The notes beneath the pieces are model-generated. The model saw only the letters and a program-made list of their open reading frames with translations, did not search any database and was not told the origin of the DNA. Shown here piece after piece: positions 21,358-31,399 of a stretch of 64,000 bases of DNA. Position 1 is the stretch's first letter. Every line of letters starts with the position of its first letter. The translations under genes and the position numbers were made by a program. The stretch is from assembly GCF_031143425.1 (NCBI RefSeq), contig NC_090444.1:1535730782-1535794781 (forward strand), given 5' to 3'. This DNA is from Pleurodeles waltl (Eukaryota; Chordata; Amphibia; Caudata; Salamandridae).

Positions 21358-21785
21358 TGGACTGTGGCTTTGCACTCCCCAGGATGGTCCAGTGGGCAGC
21401 CCACCCACTGTAGAGACATTGAGAGACTGTGGCTTTGCACTCCCCAGGATGGTCCAGTGGGCAGCCCACCCACTGTAGAGACATTGAGAGACTGTGGCTT
21501 TGCACTCCCCAGGATGGTCCAGTGGGCAGCCCACCCACTGTAGAGACATTGAGAGACTGTGGCTTTGCACTCCCAGGATGGTCCAGTGGGCAATCCACCC
21601 ACTGCAGAGACTTGAGAGACTGTGGCTTTGCACTCCCCAGGATGGTCCAGTGGGCAGCCCACCCACTGTAGAGACATTGAGAGACTGTGGCTTTGCACTC
21701 CCCAGGATGGTCCAGTGGGCAGCCCACCCACTGTAGAGACATTGAGAGACTGTGGCTTTGCACTCCCCAGGATGGTCCCGTGGGC
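21358..21785 (+). repeat. Minisatellite 3: 65-bp units, about 6.5 copies
   Basis: The unit begins GACTGTGGCTTTGCACTCCC and continues with AGGATGGTCCAGTGGGCAGC, CCACCCACTGTAGAGACATT and GAGA. Six full units are nearly identical; the fourth lacks one C. Each holds the short palindrome GTGGGCAGCCCAC. Confidence 0.95.
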
Positions 21786-22110
21786 ATGGTGGCTCCTCGT
21801 GGATCTGGCGTGGTGGACTCATGTGGCTGTGGTGCCCCCCCTTCCCTTCCCCCTGAGGTGCCTGTAGTTTTTACATCTGATGCCCCTGCAGTGTTCTCTC
21901 CAAAGGACTCAGGTCTCCTGTGTGGGCTTTGCCCTTGTTTCTCAAGACTTTGGCCCACGGACATGCTGAAATCGTAGGTTGTGCAGGACTTGGTACTTCA
22001 GTTATACACTGATGTGTGTGTCATTAGTTTTGTTGTGGATATCTTTCATGGTTGTACGCTAATTTTCTGGAGCTTTTTTGTACATAAATATTTATTCAAA
22101 ATATGATTAT
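21786..22110 (+). other. Probable 3' untranslated end of the Myb-like gene 2 transcript
   Basis: Unique sequence follows the minisatellites and ends with TTTTTTGTACATAAATATTTATTC at about 22,074-22,097, typical of a vertebrate 3' end (CATAAA/ATAAAT poly(A)-like signals). If used, the gene 2 transcript would carry all three minisatellites in its 3' part. Confidence 0.35.
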
Positions 22111-22399
22111 GTCCTAGCATTTTTCAGGGGTGTTTGGGTGGTGTCACTGTGACTTGGTGCGCTGCATTGGTGAGTACATAGTTGGGGGGGGGGGGGTCGC
22201 ATATGTGTGTGCCCGTAACCTTTCGTCCTCCCCCTCCCGTGTGTCGTAGGTGCAGTACTCACCGTTGTCGTCTGCGCCGGACTTCGTACTCGTGGTAGAT
22301 GAGAAGGTAGACGAGAGCAGGTAGGATGTTTAATTCGGGTTCCATGCTGTCCTCCTTCCTCCTGGAGTGCGTAGTGGTGAGCGTTTTCCCGTCCGTAGT

Positions 22400-22660
22400 C
22401 TGTTTCCGCCGTGTTTTTATCGGCGGTGCTCCCGCCCCGGAAAAGGTGGCGGATTGGTGAGTTGGAATAGTGTGGGCGGTACATTGTCTGCCGCCTGTCT
22501 GTTGGCGGTGACCGCCGCGCTGTTTGTTTGTACCGCCGTGGCGGTCGGAGTGTTAAGGTGGCTGTCTGTGTTGGCGGTTCCCGCCAGGCTCAGAATCCCA
22601 TTTTTTTTACCGCCAGCCTGTTGGCGGGTTGGCCGCCGCTTTAACACCGACCGCCAGGGT
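22400..22660 (-). promoter_or_regulatory. Right subterminal GGCGGT/ACCGCC cluster
   Basis: At least ten GGCGGT, ACCGCC or GGCGGG words occur between 22,420 and 22,657 in both orientations, mirroring the cluster at the left end. They are likely binding sites for the transposition proteins; a G14 run lies upstream at about 22,183-22,197. Confidence 0.5.
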
Positions 22661-22673
22661 TAGAATCACCCCC
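22650..22673 (-). repeat. Harbinger right terminal inverted repeat
   Basis: Read on the minus strand the end is GGGGGTGATTCTAACCCTGG then CGGT. It matches the outer end of the hairpin-chain elements (GGGGGTCATTCTGACCCTGG) even better than its own left end does. Confidence 0.9.
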
Positions 22674-22676
22674 TCT

Positions 22677-22835
22677 GTCTCCTAAGTTAAGCCTTGACGC
22701 TCGTTGAGAAGCAACCAAGGTTTGAGCTGGGTTTAATTTACTGAGACCTAACTGGACCTTAGTGGAGATTAGTGGCCTATTGCTAAGTGTAGGTACCTAC
22801 CTGCCCTTACCAATAACCCATTTTCCAACACTCAC
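22677..22835 (+). repeat. Family R repeat, 3' part (right of Harbinger)
   Basis: This continues the repeat interrupted at 12,867. The order AAGTTAAGCC, AAGCAACCAAGG, GAGACCTAACTGGACCTTAG and CATTTTCCAACA parallels 47,585-47,728 (ATAAGCC, AAGCTACCAAAGG, ACCCTGACTGGACTGAG, CATTTCTAACA). The end is placed at the AACA that ends the other copies. Confidence 0.7.
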
Positions 22836-23039
22836 CCATTGGGATTCCAATTGCGGTGCTTCATTATAGAGTCCTCGTCCGTTGCTGGATGGGCTTAACC
22901 GTGGTAGCCAAGGGAGCTCTATGGTTATTGGGTGAGATCCTAGATTTAAAATCCTAGATTTAAAATAGTCTAGGGTTTCTTGAGGATTAATTTTATTTTC
23001 AAAGGGCACCCTTACAGAGTTAAAAACAGGTGGGGATGC

Positions 23040-23130
23040 ACTAAGGAAATAAGCATCCTCTGTATCCCTAGGTCAACATGTTTCAGCCATCACACCAAAG
23101 CCTCACCAGGCTAGTTGGCTTTCATCTGGA
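23040..23130 (-). repeat. Amphibian-type GATGA...GAAAC repeat remnant
   Basis: The minus strand carries CCAGATGAAAGCCA, a ~23-base interior and TGGCTGAAACATGTTGACC. AGCCA pairs with TGGCT, leaving CAGATGA and GAAAC on either side of a stem. This is a compact structured motif discussed in findings. No coding potential. Confidence 0.35.
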
Positions 23131-24079
23131 CCTTACAATGATCCTGCTAGTATTCTATTTATGGTTATTTATGTGTATCCAAATGTGAAACTTTTATTCA
23201 TCATATTTATAAATGCCATACACACTGACTGATTTGGTGTCTGTGTTCACATTTCTCTGTTGCTGTGAGAGGGACGGAAATAATGAATCAAGCACAACAT
23301 CATTACAGTTACTCTAAAATATACATGATGAGTGCAGCACATACAATATGTTGGTAATCTAAAGGATAATACCTACACAATGCATACCATCCTACTGTAT
23401 GCAGAATATGTGCACATACTCCGAAAATAACTGTGATGGAGACTCACAATTCAACCTGCTTACACACTAGTTCTGCTTGATGTGAAATAATCACACTGAT
23501 CACTTGGAAACATGTATAATGATGCACACAGATATATGTAATGATGAGAATACTAAGGCAGCACTGTCCAGGCCTGACTTAGGAAACAGTTGTGGGCCAC
23601 AAGAACAGAACCCAACAATGCAACAAGTAACACTCAATGATTAAATGTTGAGTCAGTGCTTTTTCTTTTAAAAATGAAAAATACTTTAATACACACACAC
23701 AACAAAATATTACCCACAAACTTACAATGACTTATGAAATGGCTCTTGGAAAAAATAGCTGGGGCTCCTCCTAAAGGGCCTAGCAATCTACCTGAGGGGC
23801 AAACTCAAGGATGGTCAGAATGGTAAAGTAACCCCCTAAATGTACATCACACCCATTAGGTCTGAGGCAATTTTAATAGTTTGTATGTTGGCAGACAATA
23901 AACCCTAAACCACTATATCCCCATAGTTGCTTACAGAAAATCATGTACTGTATACAATTATAAAAGACCAGCAACCTCATGGGCTCTGGGCAGGAGACAG
24001 TAATTCCACTCGGGATGCCGTCTTCACTGCACCCACTGCATACAAGCAGCAGAAATGTTTTTCAGTATCTTAGCACCTG
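23131..24079. other. Unannotated AT-rich interval
   Basis: No gene, transposon domain or tandem array was recognised. It has only short, overlapping open frames and a CACACACA run near 23,692. Confidence 0.5.
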
Positions 24080-25225
24080 AGAGGTAAAACTAGGTGAGGT
24101 TTGTTACCGCAGGATTGATTCTGTGAGGTCTCCACATCTCTCAAATTTAAATTGTCTGTTCCTCAAAAATAAAAATTGAGAAATTCTCTTCTTGGAGTGC
24201 ATACCAAGCTAACCCAAACCACAGGTGTGGCTGACTTTCCCCTACACTCCCCTTCCAGCCCTCTCCTAATCTAATTAGGCAGGCTTGCATCTGACTGGGC
24301 AACAAGGAAGTGGGGGCTGGCTTGGCTACTGTGACATCTGTGCCTCTACAGTTGAAGTTCAGCTTATCTCCCCAGCCCCATCCAGTCCTACCTTCTGAAG
24401 GGCATAGATCTCCTCCCACCAAATGGCTGAATTGTTTGAGACTGCTTGACACCTATTCATACAGCAGCTTAGCTCAGGCTGTAAAGAGGCTGACCAATCA
24501 AAAGAGGTTGCTACAGGGCTGTTTTAGGCCAGTTCAGGATAATAAGTTCTAAAACTACTTTCCTGTAATAGTTATAATAAATTCAACCCTAGCAAGTTGT
24601 TGGATTTATTGTAACTATAATTTTGTCACTTTGAATCATATTGCTAGCTAACTGCAATCAAACGTTAGACTTTATTAAAATTCAATAAAGCCTTTCTATG
24701 TTAGCCTATTGGGCTAGCAGCACTACACTGGGGAAAAACAACTTTGGCTGCTGTCCCCACCAGGGCATCGAAAACATATTTTATGTTGTCCCTGCTTTTT
24801 ATAAAAAGGCACCTTACCTCTGAAGTACCCAGAGCAGATCTTGGGGGTGACTTATATGTAATAAAAGGGTAGTTTTTAACCTTGGAAGTACTTTTAATTC
24901 CAAAGTCAAATTTGGACAGAGTTTTATTTCACAACCAACCTGCAAGGTAGGTCTGGCTTTACAATTTCACTATACCCCCCACAGTAGTGCACACCTAAGT
25001 GCATTAGGTCCACTGGGATATCTAAAGGTACATGCCCTACCATATACTAGGTACTTACAGTAGGGTGTCTTAGCTAATTCTAACTATACCAAACACCATA
25101 TACCTTTAGGGACAGAGCGCTGGCCCTGGGCCTGGTTAGCAGAGCCGAGGGTGCTCTCAGTGTCAGTAACAACCGGTATCAGTCAAAAAGTGGGTGTGAT
25201 CAGAACAAAAAGGCAAACTTTCTTA
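24080..25225 (-). repeat. Family R repeat copy (minus, truncated)
   Basis: Read on the minus strand it starts near 25,225 with GCCTTTTTGTTCTGATCAC, then CTCTGCTAACCAGGCC and CAGCGCTCTG, CTAGTATATGGTAGGGCATG (25,050-25,031), GACTTTGGAATTAAAAGTAC and the ATATAAGTCACCCCCAAG block. These are the landmarks of 10,370-10,760 in the same order. It continues through the CTAATTAGATTAGGAGAGGG block (24,280-24,260; plus-strand match near 11,305) and stops near 24,080, lacking the CpG-rich core and tail. No protein coding. Confidence 0.75.
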
Positions 25226-25249
25226 CAATGCTTTATGGTTGCCTGTGGG

Positions 25250-26705
25250 AAAGCCTATGCTCCTTTCAACAGATCTGAGTTATTTATTGTCTCAAGCCAA
25301 TGAACATGGCTATAACCTTGATTATTTCTATGGAAAAAGGTTATGCTACATGTCATATGTTGGATCTATTTATTATGCCAAGGCTTTACAAAGGCAGTTG
25401 GCCTGACAATTGTTGTGAAAAGAATATGTTAAAATCAAGAGGCCTTCAAGGATGGATTTTGTTTCACTGTGTTATAGACTGTAGACATGCTTTGTTTTAT
25501 TTTGTTATATGGAATCTCGCAGATTACCATATTAGACAAGGACATTAGTGTTTACTACCTCCCAACATGATCTGAGGAAAAAACATTTGAAAGGTGAGGC
25601 ACCTTTGTAGGCCCTCTCTCTAGGAGTTGTAGATTGCTTTGCCAACAGTAAATTTGTAGATAATTTTCATTTTATGATTGTATTCTAGGCAATTGCCTTG
25701 TGAGAATGTTTATGCTCAATACAGTAGATCTGAGTTAGTTATAGTCACAAACCAATGGTAAAGGCTAGAAACCTAATGAGTTGATTGATGAAACTGTTAT
25801 GTCAGAGGCCATAGGTGTGATCTGTTCGTTAATAAATTTCATAACAAGGTTAATAGACCTGGCTATTTTATGGTGAAATTAAGGGTGGATTGTTATTACA
25901 CTGGGATAAAGCCTTAGGCAGGTATTTTGTTAGATGGAATCTAACTGATTACAATAGCAGGCAAGGCTTTTTGTGCTGATGACACCTTCAGACAAACCAT
26001 GGGAGAACATTTGCTCTGTAAGAATATATTAGGTGCTGTAAGAAGGGTTGTATTTTGTTTTTCTAAATGTAATTGTCTACATATTTAGGCCTGGCTAGTT
26101 TATGTTGAATTTAAGGATGGACTGTCATTACACTGGGCTAAAGCCTATGGGCAGGTATTTTGTTAGATGGAATCTCACTGATTAGAAAGGCAGGGAAAGG
26201 GTTTTGGTGCTGATGACACCCTCATACAAACCACAGGAGAACATTTGCGCTGTAAGAATATGTTAGGAGCTGTAAGAAATGTTGTATATTGTTTTGGGAA
26301 ATGTAATTGACTACAGATTTATAATGCTATAATTGTATGATTGATGCTTGTCTTGTAAGAAGTGTATGCTTAATATAGCCAGCATGATGCTTAATATAGC
26401 CAGCCTGAGTTGGATATGGTGAAAAACCGCTAGCTCGATTTGCTTATTGTGGAAACCTAAATCAGATGCTATGAATCTGATCTGTGTAGATGAAAAGTTA
26501 TTTTTAAAAAAAGCAGTAGGACTCACATATTTATCATGCAACGCATATGTTAAAGCCATTAGGTGTTTAAGGGTAGATTGTTAGTCCACTCTTTCAACAC
26601 CTGTAGATGGTTTTTTGTTGAACTGAATCTCACAGATTCCCTATAAAGGCATGGATTTTGTTGTTCAATACTCTTTGGAAAACCACAAAGGATAGAAGAT
26701 TGGCA
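25250..26705 (+). repeat. Diverged ~400-bp tandem repeat, 3-4 units
   Basis: Landmarks recur at roughly 250-450 bp spacing: a GAGAATGTTTATGCTCAATA-type block (25,703; cf. 25,250 and 26,358), AAGG.TGGATTGTTATTACAC-type blocks (25,886; 26,111; cf. 25,450 and 26,570), TTTTGTTAGATGGAATCT.ACTGATTA (25,925; 26,157; cf. 25,500 and 26,618) and GTGCTGATGACACC (25,973; 26,207). The two central units share long near-identical stretches; the outer ones are more diverged. A 21-bp duplication (GCTTAATATAGCCAGCATGAT) lies at about 26,369-26,408. Function unknown; satellite-like. Confidence 0.7.
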
Positions 26706-28720
26706 CTGGCGTAATCTGTGCTGATCCCTATTAGGAAGGGCTGACTAGTTTAGTTGTCTGATAGTCTCTAATAAAAAACACTAATTACAAATCAATGTAT
26801 ACATATATACATACATATACAAATATAGAGTGGTTTTAGGTCAGCTTTCTCCTGCTATTGGTCTGTTCGAGTGTCATGTGCACTCCACCTCCATACATAA
26901 AAGCAGACAGCAGGAGGCAGCGGTTCAGCCCCCTTCAGCAATAGCTTTATTGCCCTGTGAATGACTATATTTTGCTTGCTTGCACTGCACATCCATCTGA
27001 AAGTGAGTACACTTCAGTGTCAGGGCTAGCGTTTCTTGTCATTTAAAAAAATGTTTGTAGAACATACTGCTTGCTCCCTAAAAGTGCTGTTGGGTTGCTC
27101 ACTTGCCACTGATTTTATCTGCTGTGTGCTACATCTCACATGACTACTGCGTCTAACCCCATTAACCATCTTGGAATGGTATTCTGTAAACTATCAATCT
27201 TTTACTATTCAAAGAACACCATTGTATTGCTTCTTCCGGTGTCAGCCATGTTTGAACTCTAAAGCAACAATACTACACTACATGCAACACCATGGCAAGA
27301 CTGAAGAATGCTGCTATGCTTCTTTTTTTACTCTTTATTGAAAGCAAATACTCACCTCATTTAGGCAAAGGCGTTTTTCTTTGCCCTACTTTTATTCTTT
27401 TAATTTCCTTTGCATAGGCTTGATGGCTGCTTGTGTTAGATTTGTTGGCGAATGAGTGGGTAAATGCAAGAATGAATCAGTAAAAGGATGATGCATGAGT
27501 GCAAGGTTAAGTGATAAAGTGCATGTATGATGAGTTTATGAATTCCTAAACGTGCTAGTGAATGAAGGGACACTTTCAGTTATATGCTAAACCTATTGCC
27601 ACTGCCAATGCTTGTTTTAAAATCCTGCGGCACACTACTGCAACATGGACTACTGGATTACCCAAAGTCCAATGTGGTTTCTGTAGTCAACATACATTAC
27701 ACAACTTTAATTTCACGATCTTTTGTCAGAAGAAGAAAGAGGATTTCAGACGCTTCAAATGAGTTGAGCTACAAAGCCATTTTTGTTTGCAAGAGAAGGG
27801 TAATTTTCAACATAGAGCAATTACCACCATGTGAAGCGAACTTGTAATTCATCATACACTAACATTTGAATTCACATTTTTAGAATGTTTAGTAAAATGT
27901 GGATAATTGACTGGTCACGAAAGCAGTTTGGTTGTTATGAAATTGTATATCCACTGTTCAGGGACAGCGACTGGCATAAAATTAAATCATCAAGTGTTTA
28001 AATACAGCTGGATGATATCAACACATACATGCAGATAACTGCTCAAATGCAGCTAGTACGAAGCTACAAAGAAACCATTTATAGTAGTTATTAAAACAGC
28101 AACAACTATCTGGGTCCGAAAACATTTGGGTGTAAATACATAGTAAGAGATTTAGGTTTGCATTACATTGCACAACAAATTGATACATGTAATATTATAA
28201 CCAAGTCATTTACCTCTATGTTGTATGAAAACAAATGGAAATAGGGAGATAGTACTTGTTTTGTGCCTGCCAATTGACATGCCTTTGTGAAGTGTTGTAC
28301 AAAATACAAGGTGCTTAACGCACTTGAATTTGCAGAGTCCGCATTATTATTTTTTAGGTCTCGACTAGGCAGTGCATGCAGTGTCTCTTTAAGACATGCT
28401 ATATCTTATCTATGGGCCTCAAACACTCCCACCCTTTCATTGGATCTTTTTTCTGCTGTTTAGAAATCCTTTCTTTTTAGTGGGGCATTGGCTTTATTTG
28501 TCCCGCCTTTGGCTGTGTTTTTCACTTCTTGACTACTGCCCCAGTTACATGTCCCCCTACTCTTTTGCTTATTTATGTCTTTTTCGGCACACTCTTTTTT
28601 TCTTTAGGCTTGTTTAGACTATCCGTGTGTTTAGAATTTTGGCTTCAGCAACGATTACATAGTGCTTGTATCTGCATTTTTCTTTTAATTCCGATCAGCA
28701 TGTTTTTTAAATCGTATTGC
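26706..28720. other. Unannotated interval
   Basis: Nothing recognisable apart from an ATACATATATACATACATATAC microsatellite at about 26,800-26,822 and a decayed GAATGAGTGGGTAAATGCAA-like simple repeat at 27,449-27,560. Small open frames here match no family I know. Confidence 0.5.
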
Positions 28721-28734
28721 CATTCGCCATTGGC

Positions 28735-29047
28735 ACGCAGGCACATTTGTTACATTCAAATGTATTTTTTGTTTTGTTTAAGCTGCATATGATTAGATGA
28801 TTTACTCACAGACTCAGGATGTTGAGTCGATGCTGAGACTCAAACCTGGCCGTCCGTGCAATTTTACAACAATGGTTCTGATAGGCTTTTTTCTGTTTAT
28901 GCATTGTATTATTATTTCTTGATTTAGGCACGGAGACACATTTGTTATTGTTTAAGCCGCATGCGATTAGGTTTATTTACAATCACAGGATTTTGAGCCA
29001 ATGCCAAGATTCAAACCTGGCCGTCTGTGGTTTTACAGCATTTGGTG
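28735..29047 (-). repeat. Duplicated ~190-bp segment with B-box-like motif
   Basis: GGCACATTTGTTAC...TTTAAGCTGCATATGATTAG...GACTCAAACCTGGCCGTC near 28,740-28,853 recurs as GACACATTTGTTAT...TTTAAGCCGCATGCGATTAG...GATTCAAACCTGGCCGTC near 28,935-29,024. On the minus strand both copies read CCAGGTTTGAATC, close to the polymerase III B box, suggesting a tRNA-derived SINE remnant. A convincing A box was not found, so this is tentative. Confidence 0.4.
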
Positions 29048-29200
29048 CTCTGAACAGACTTAAGCAATCTGGCCTGTACTCTGTCATAGAATACATCACT
29101 AACTGCTTCCACAGCAGCCTCGGACTCGGTGGAAGCTTGCATTACAGGTGTTTCTACATTCCTCTCAAAGACATACAGTGCAGTAATTTCAAGGCACTAT

Positions 29201-29790
29201 CGGGGTCATTCCAACCCTGGCGGTCATCGACCGCCAGGGTGGAGGACCACGGAAGCACCGCCAACAGGCTGGCGGTGCTTCCCTGCCCATTCTGACCGCG
29301 GCGGTAAAGCCGCGGTCAGAAAAGGGGATCCGGCGGTTTCCCGCCGGATTTCCCCTGTCTGGGCTGAATCTCCATGGCGGCGCTGCAAGCAGCGCCGCCA
29401 TGGAGATTCCGACCCCCTTCCCGCCACCCTGTTTCTGGCGGTTTTTACCGCCAGGAACAGGATGGCGGGAACGGGTGTCGTGGGGCCCCTGGGGGCCCCT
29501 GCACTGCCCATGCCACTGGCATGGGCAGTGCAGGGGCCCCCTAAAAGGGCCCCAGCATGATTTTCACTGTCTGCTTAGCAGACAGTGAAAATCGCGACGG
29601 GTGCAACTGCACCCGTCGCACCCCTGCAACACCGCCGGCTTCATTCGGAGCCGGCTTCTATGTTGCAGGGCCTTTCCCGCTGGGCCGGCGGGTGCTCCTT
29701 TGGCGGGCGCCCGCCGGCCCAGCGGGAAAGCCAGAATGGCCTCCGCGGTCTTTTGACCGCGGAGCGGGCAAATGGCGGTGACCGCCATAT
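29201..29790 (+). mobile_element. Hairpin-chain Harbinger-like MITE, copy 1
   Basis: It starts CGGGGTCATTCCAACCCTGG and consists of successive inverted repeats: stem GACCGCC near 29,220-29,240, GGAAGCACCGCC/GGCGGTGCTTCC, TTCTGACCGCGGC/GCCGCGGTCAGAA, AAATCCGGCGG-type, a 21-bp perfect stem at 29,387-29,408 region (GAATCTCCATGG arm), the long stem at 29,420-29,475, a 24-bp stem 29491-29514/29518-29541, a 16-bp stem 29559-29574/29578-29593, GCGACGGGTGC/GCACCCGTCGC and a long stem at 29,671-29,730. The right terminal repeat is missing or eroded, so the right edge and target duplication are uncertain. No protein coding. Confidence 0.8.
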
Positions 29791-30455
29791 ATCCCAAAAC
29801 ACACTTGCAAAGTATCCAGAAAATACCTGTGCAATGGGTAAGAATTTTTCTCCTCCCTCCCACATGAAAGCTGTCATTCATTCAGACCGTTTTGGTACTA
29901 GTTTAATATCTGTGTCAGGCTTCTTAGGTATGCAGCTTGCAATGCCTACCCTCTTTTACATAACCCTAATTAAATTATTATTCTGGCGATACTGCATGCT
30001 ACTATTATAACTGTATATTGCCTTTGCATTATTTTTTTTATTACTTATTTCTGTAACTTGTCATTCTGTGCTTTTATAGAAGCAAAAAGGTTTTGGTAAA
30101 CACTTTTCTGTTCTGACACGGTAGCTATTGATCATTAGTTTTCAGCTTCAGACACACCAGACTCAATGAATGTGGTCAATTGGGTATTTTTTTAAATGTT
30201 TTTTAACTCAGGTGCATTGCAGTGCATTTGATTCTTAAGAGTAACCTTCCAGGCCACATTCCTGTTTTTGTCACCTCAGTACAGAAACATTCTTCAGTGT
30301 GCTGCAAAGAGGACTGACGTACACGTTCCTTTTTCCATCAATGGCTGATAAGTCAGAACCACCATTCTTCTACCTATGGATGGGGACCTATGGGTAAAAA
30401 AGCCACCACGCTAGTCCTAGTGCGTCCAAGTTTAAGATCTTGACAGAGAGACAGA

Positions 30456-31060
30456 GGGCCTGATTCTGACCCTGGCGGCCGGTGACCGCCAGGGTCACCG
30501 GCCACGGGAGCACCGCCGACAGGCTGGCGGTGCTCCGAAGGGCATTCTGACCGCGGCGGTTCAGCCGCGGTCAGAAAGGGTAAACCGGCGGTCACCCGCC
30601 GGTTTACCGCTGCCCTTCTGAATCCTCCATGGCGGATTCAGACACCCCCTACCGCCATCCTGTTCATGGCGGGAAACCCGCCATGAACAGGATGGCGGTA
30701 GGGGGTGCCGCGGGGCCCCTGGGGGCCCCTGCAGTGCCCATGCCAATGGCATGGGCACTGCAGGGGCCCCCGTAAGAGGGCCTCGCAAAGTATTTCAGTG
30801 TCTGCTATGCAGACACTGAAATACGCGACGGGTGCCACTGCACCCGTCGCACCTTCCCACTACGCCGGCTCAATTCTGAGCTGGCGTCCTCGTGGGAAGG
30901 TTGATTTGCCCTGGGCTGGCGGGCGGCCTTTTGGCGGCCGCCCGCCAGCCCAGGGCAAATCTCAGAATCACCGCAGCGGTCTTTCGACCGCGGTGCGGTG
31001 TTCTGACGGGGTTACTTTGGCGGGCGGCCTCCGCCGCCCGCCAAAATAAGAATGACCCCC
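30456..31060 (+). mobile_element. Hairpin-chain Harbinger-like MITE, copy 2 (605 bp)
   Basis: Ends are GGGCCTGATTCTGAC and AATAAGAATGACCCCC, flanked by AGA on both sides (30,453-30,455; 31,061-31,063). Thirteen stem-loops tile it: 30467-78/86-97, 30507-17/26-36, 30545-57/64-76, 30579-91/96-608, 30619-25/34-40, 30643-73/77-707 (perfect 31 bp, 3-nt loop), 30721-44/48-71 (perfect 24 bp), 30790-805/809-24 (perfect 16 bp), 30825-35/40-50, 30851-60/92-901 with an inner stem, 30903-28/36-61 (perfect 26 bp), 30971-80/86-98 and 31016-28/33-45. No protein coding; open frames are by-products of GC-rich palindromes. Ends and 3-bp duplication say Harbinger transposase moves it. Confidence 0.9.
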
Positions 31061-31399
31061 AGAGTGTCTCTACTCTGCCGCATATAGGTGTGTATATGTT
31101 ATCATTCACGTTGCCAGCTTTTGAGGAGCCATGTCCTTTTCACTTTTCAAGGACTTCAGACCTCTGGGTTTTCAGCAGTGGAGGTCAAATGCATAACTTT
31201 GCTTATCTCACTGCACGTTTCTGAAAGATATACAGCGCGTATCAGTGAATGGATATGGTGCTTTACTGTACATTTGAGTTGTGAACAAACCAGTGCAAGG
31301 AAATTCCATTGAACTGTAATGATAATTATAAAAAAAACAAAAACAAAAAACGTTTGTAGTTATAAATCTGAAACTATGATTCTGAGATAAATACATACC

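Larger units (their letters stand above)
12868..22673. mobile_element. Complete PIF/Harbinger DNA transposon, ~9.8 kb
   Basis: The left end GGGGGTGATTCTGAC and right end GTTAGAATCACCCCC form an inverted repeat that extends imperfectly to a GGCGGT motif at about base 24. Both sides are flanked by TCT (12,865-12,867 and 22,674-22,676), a 3-bp target duplication as expected for Harbinger. Inside are a minus-strand DDE transposase, two plus-strand Myb/SANT-like genes with introns, and three minisatellites. Flanking sequence is one family R repeat, split by the insertion. Transposase and first Myb-like gene are open, so the element may have been active recently; the second Myb-like gene carries a premature stop. 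Harbinger elements normally need a transposase plus one Myb-like partner, so the third gene is unusual. Confidence 0.92.

Noticed and set aside
20510..21478. 322- and 271-codon plus-strand frames in minisatellites 2 and 3
   Set aside because: Open frame length comes from the repeat unit; reading frame changes between 29- and 30-bp units. I only keep the idea of a coding origin as a finding.
19548..21785. CRISPR-like array of direct repeats
   Set aside because: Repeats are contiguous without unique spacers and lie in a eukaryotic transposon; these are minisatellites.
25970..26225. Hammerhead ribozyme in the ~400-bp tandem repeat (GTGCTGATGACACC looked like a CUGAUGA core)
   Set aside because: No GAAA box follows at a stem II distance and no pairing stems were found in either unit.
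29129..29881. 140-codon frames within the hairpin-chain elements (also 32,301-32,924)
   Set aside because: Palindromic GC-rich DNA gives open frames on both strands; frames are not conserved between copies.
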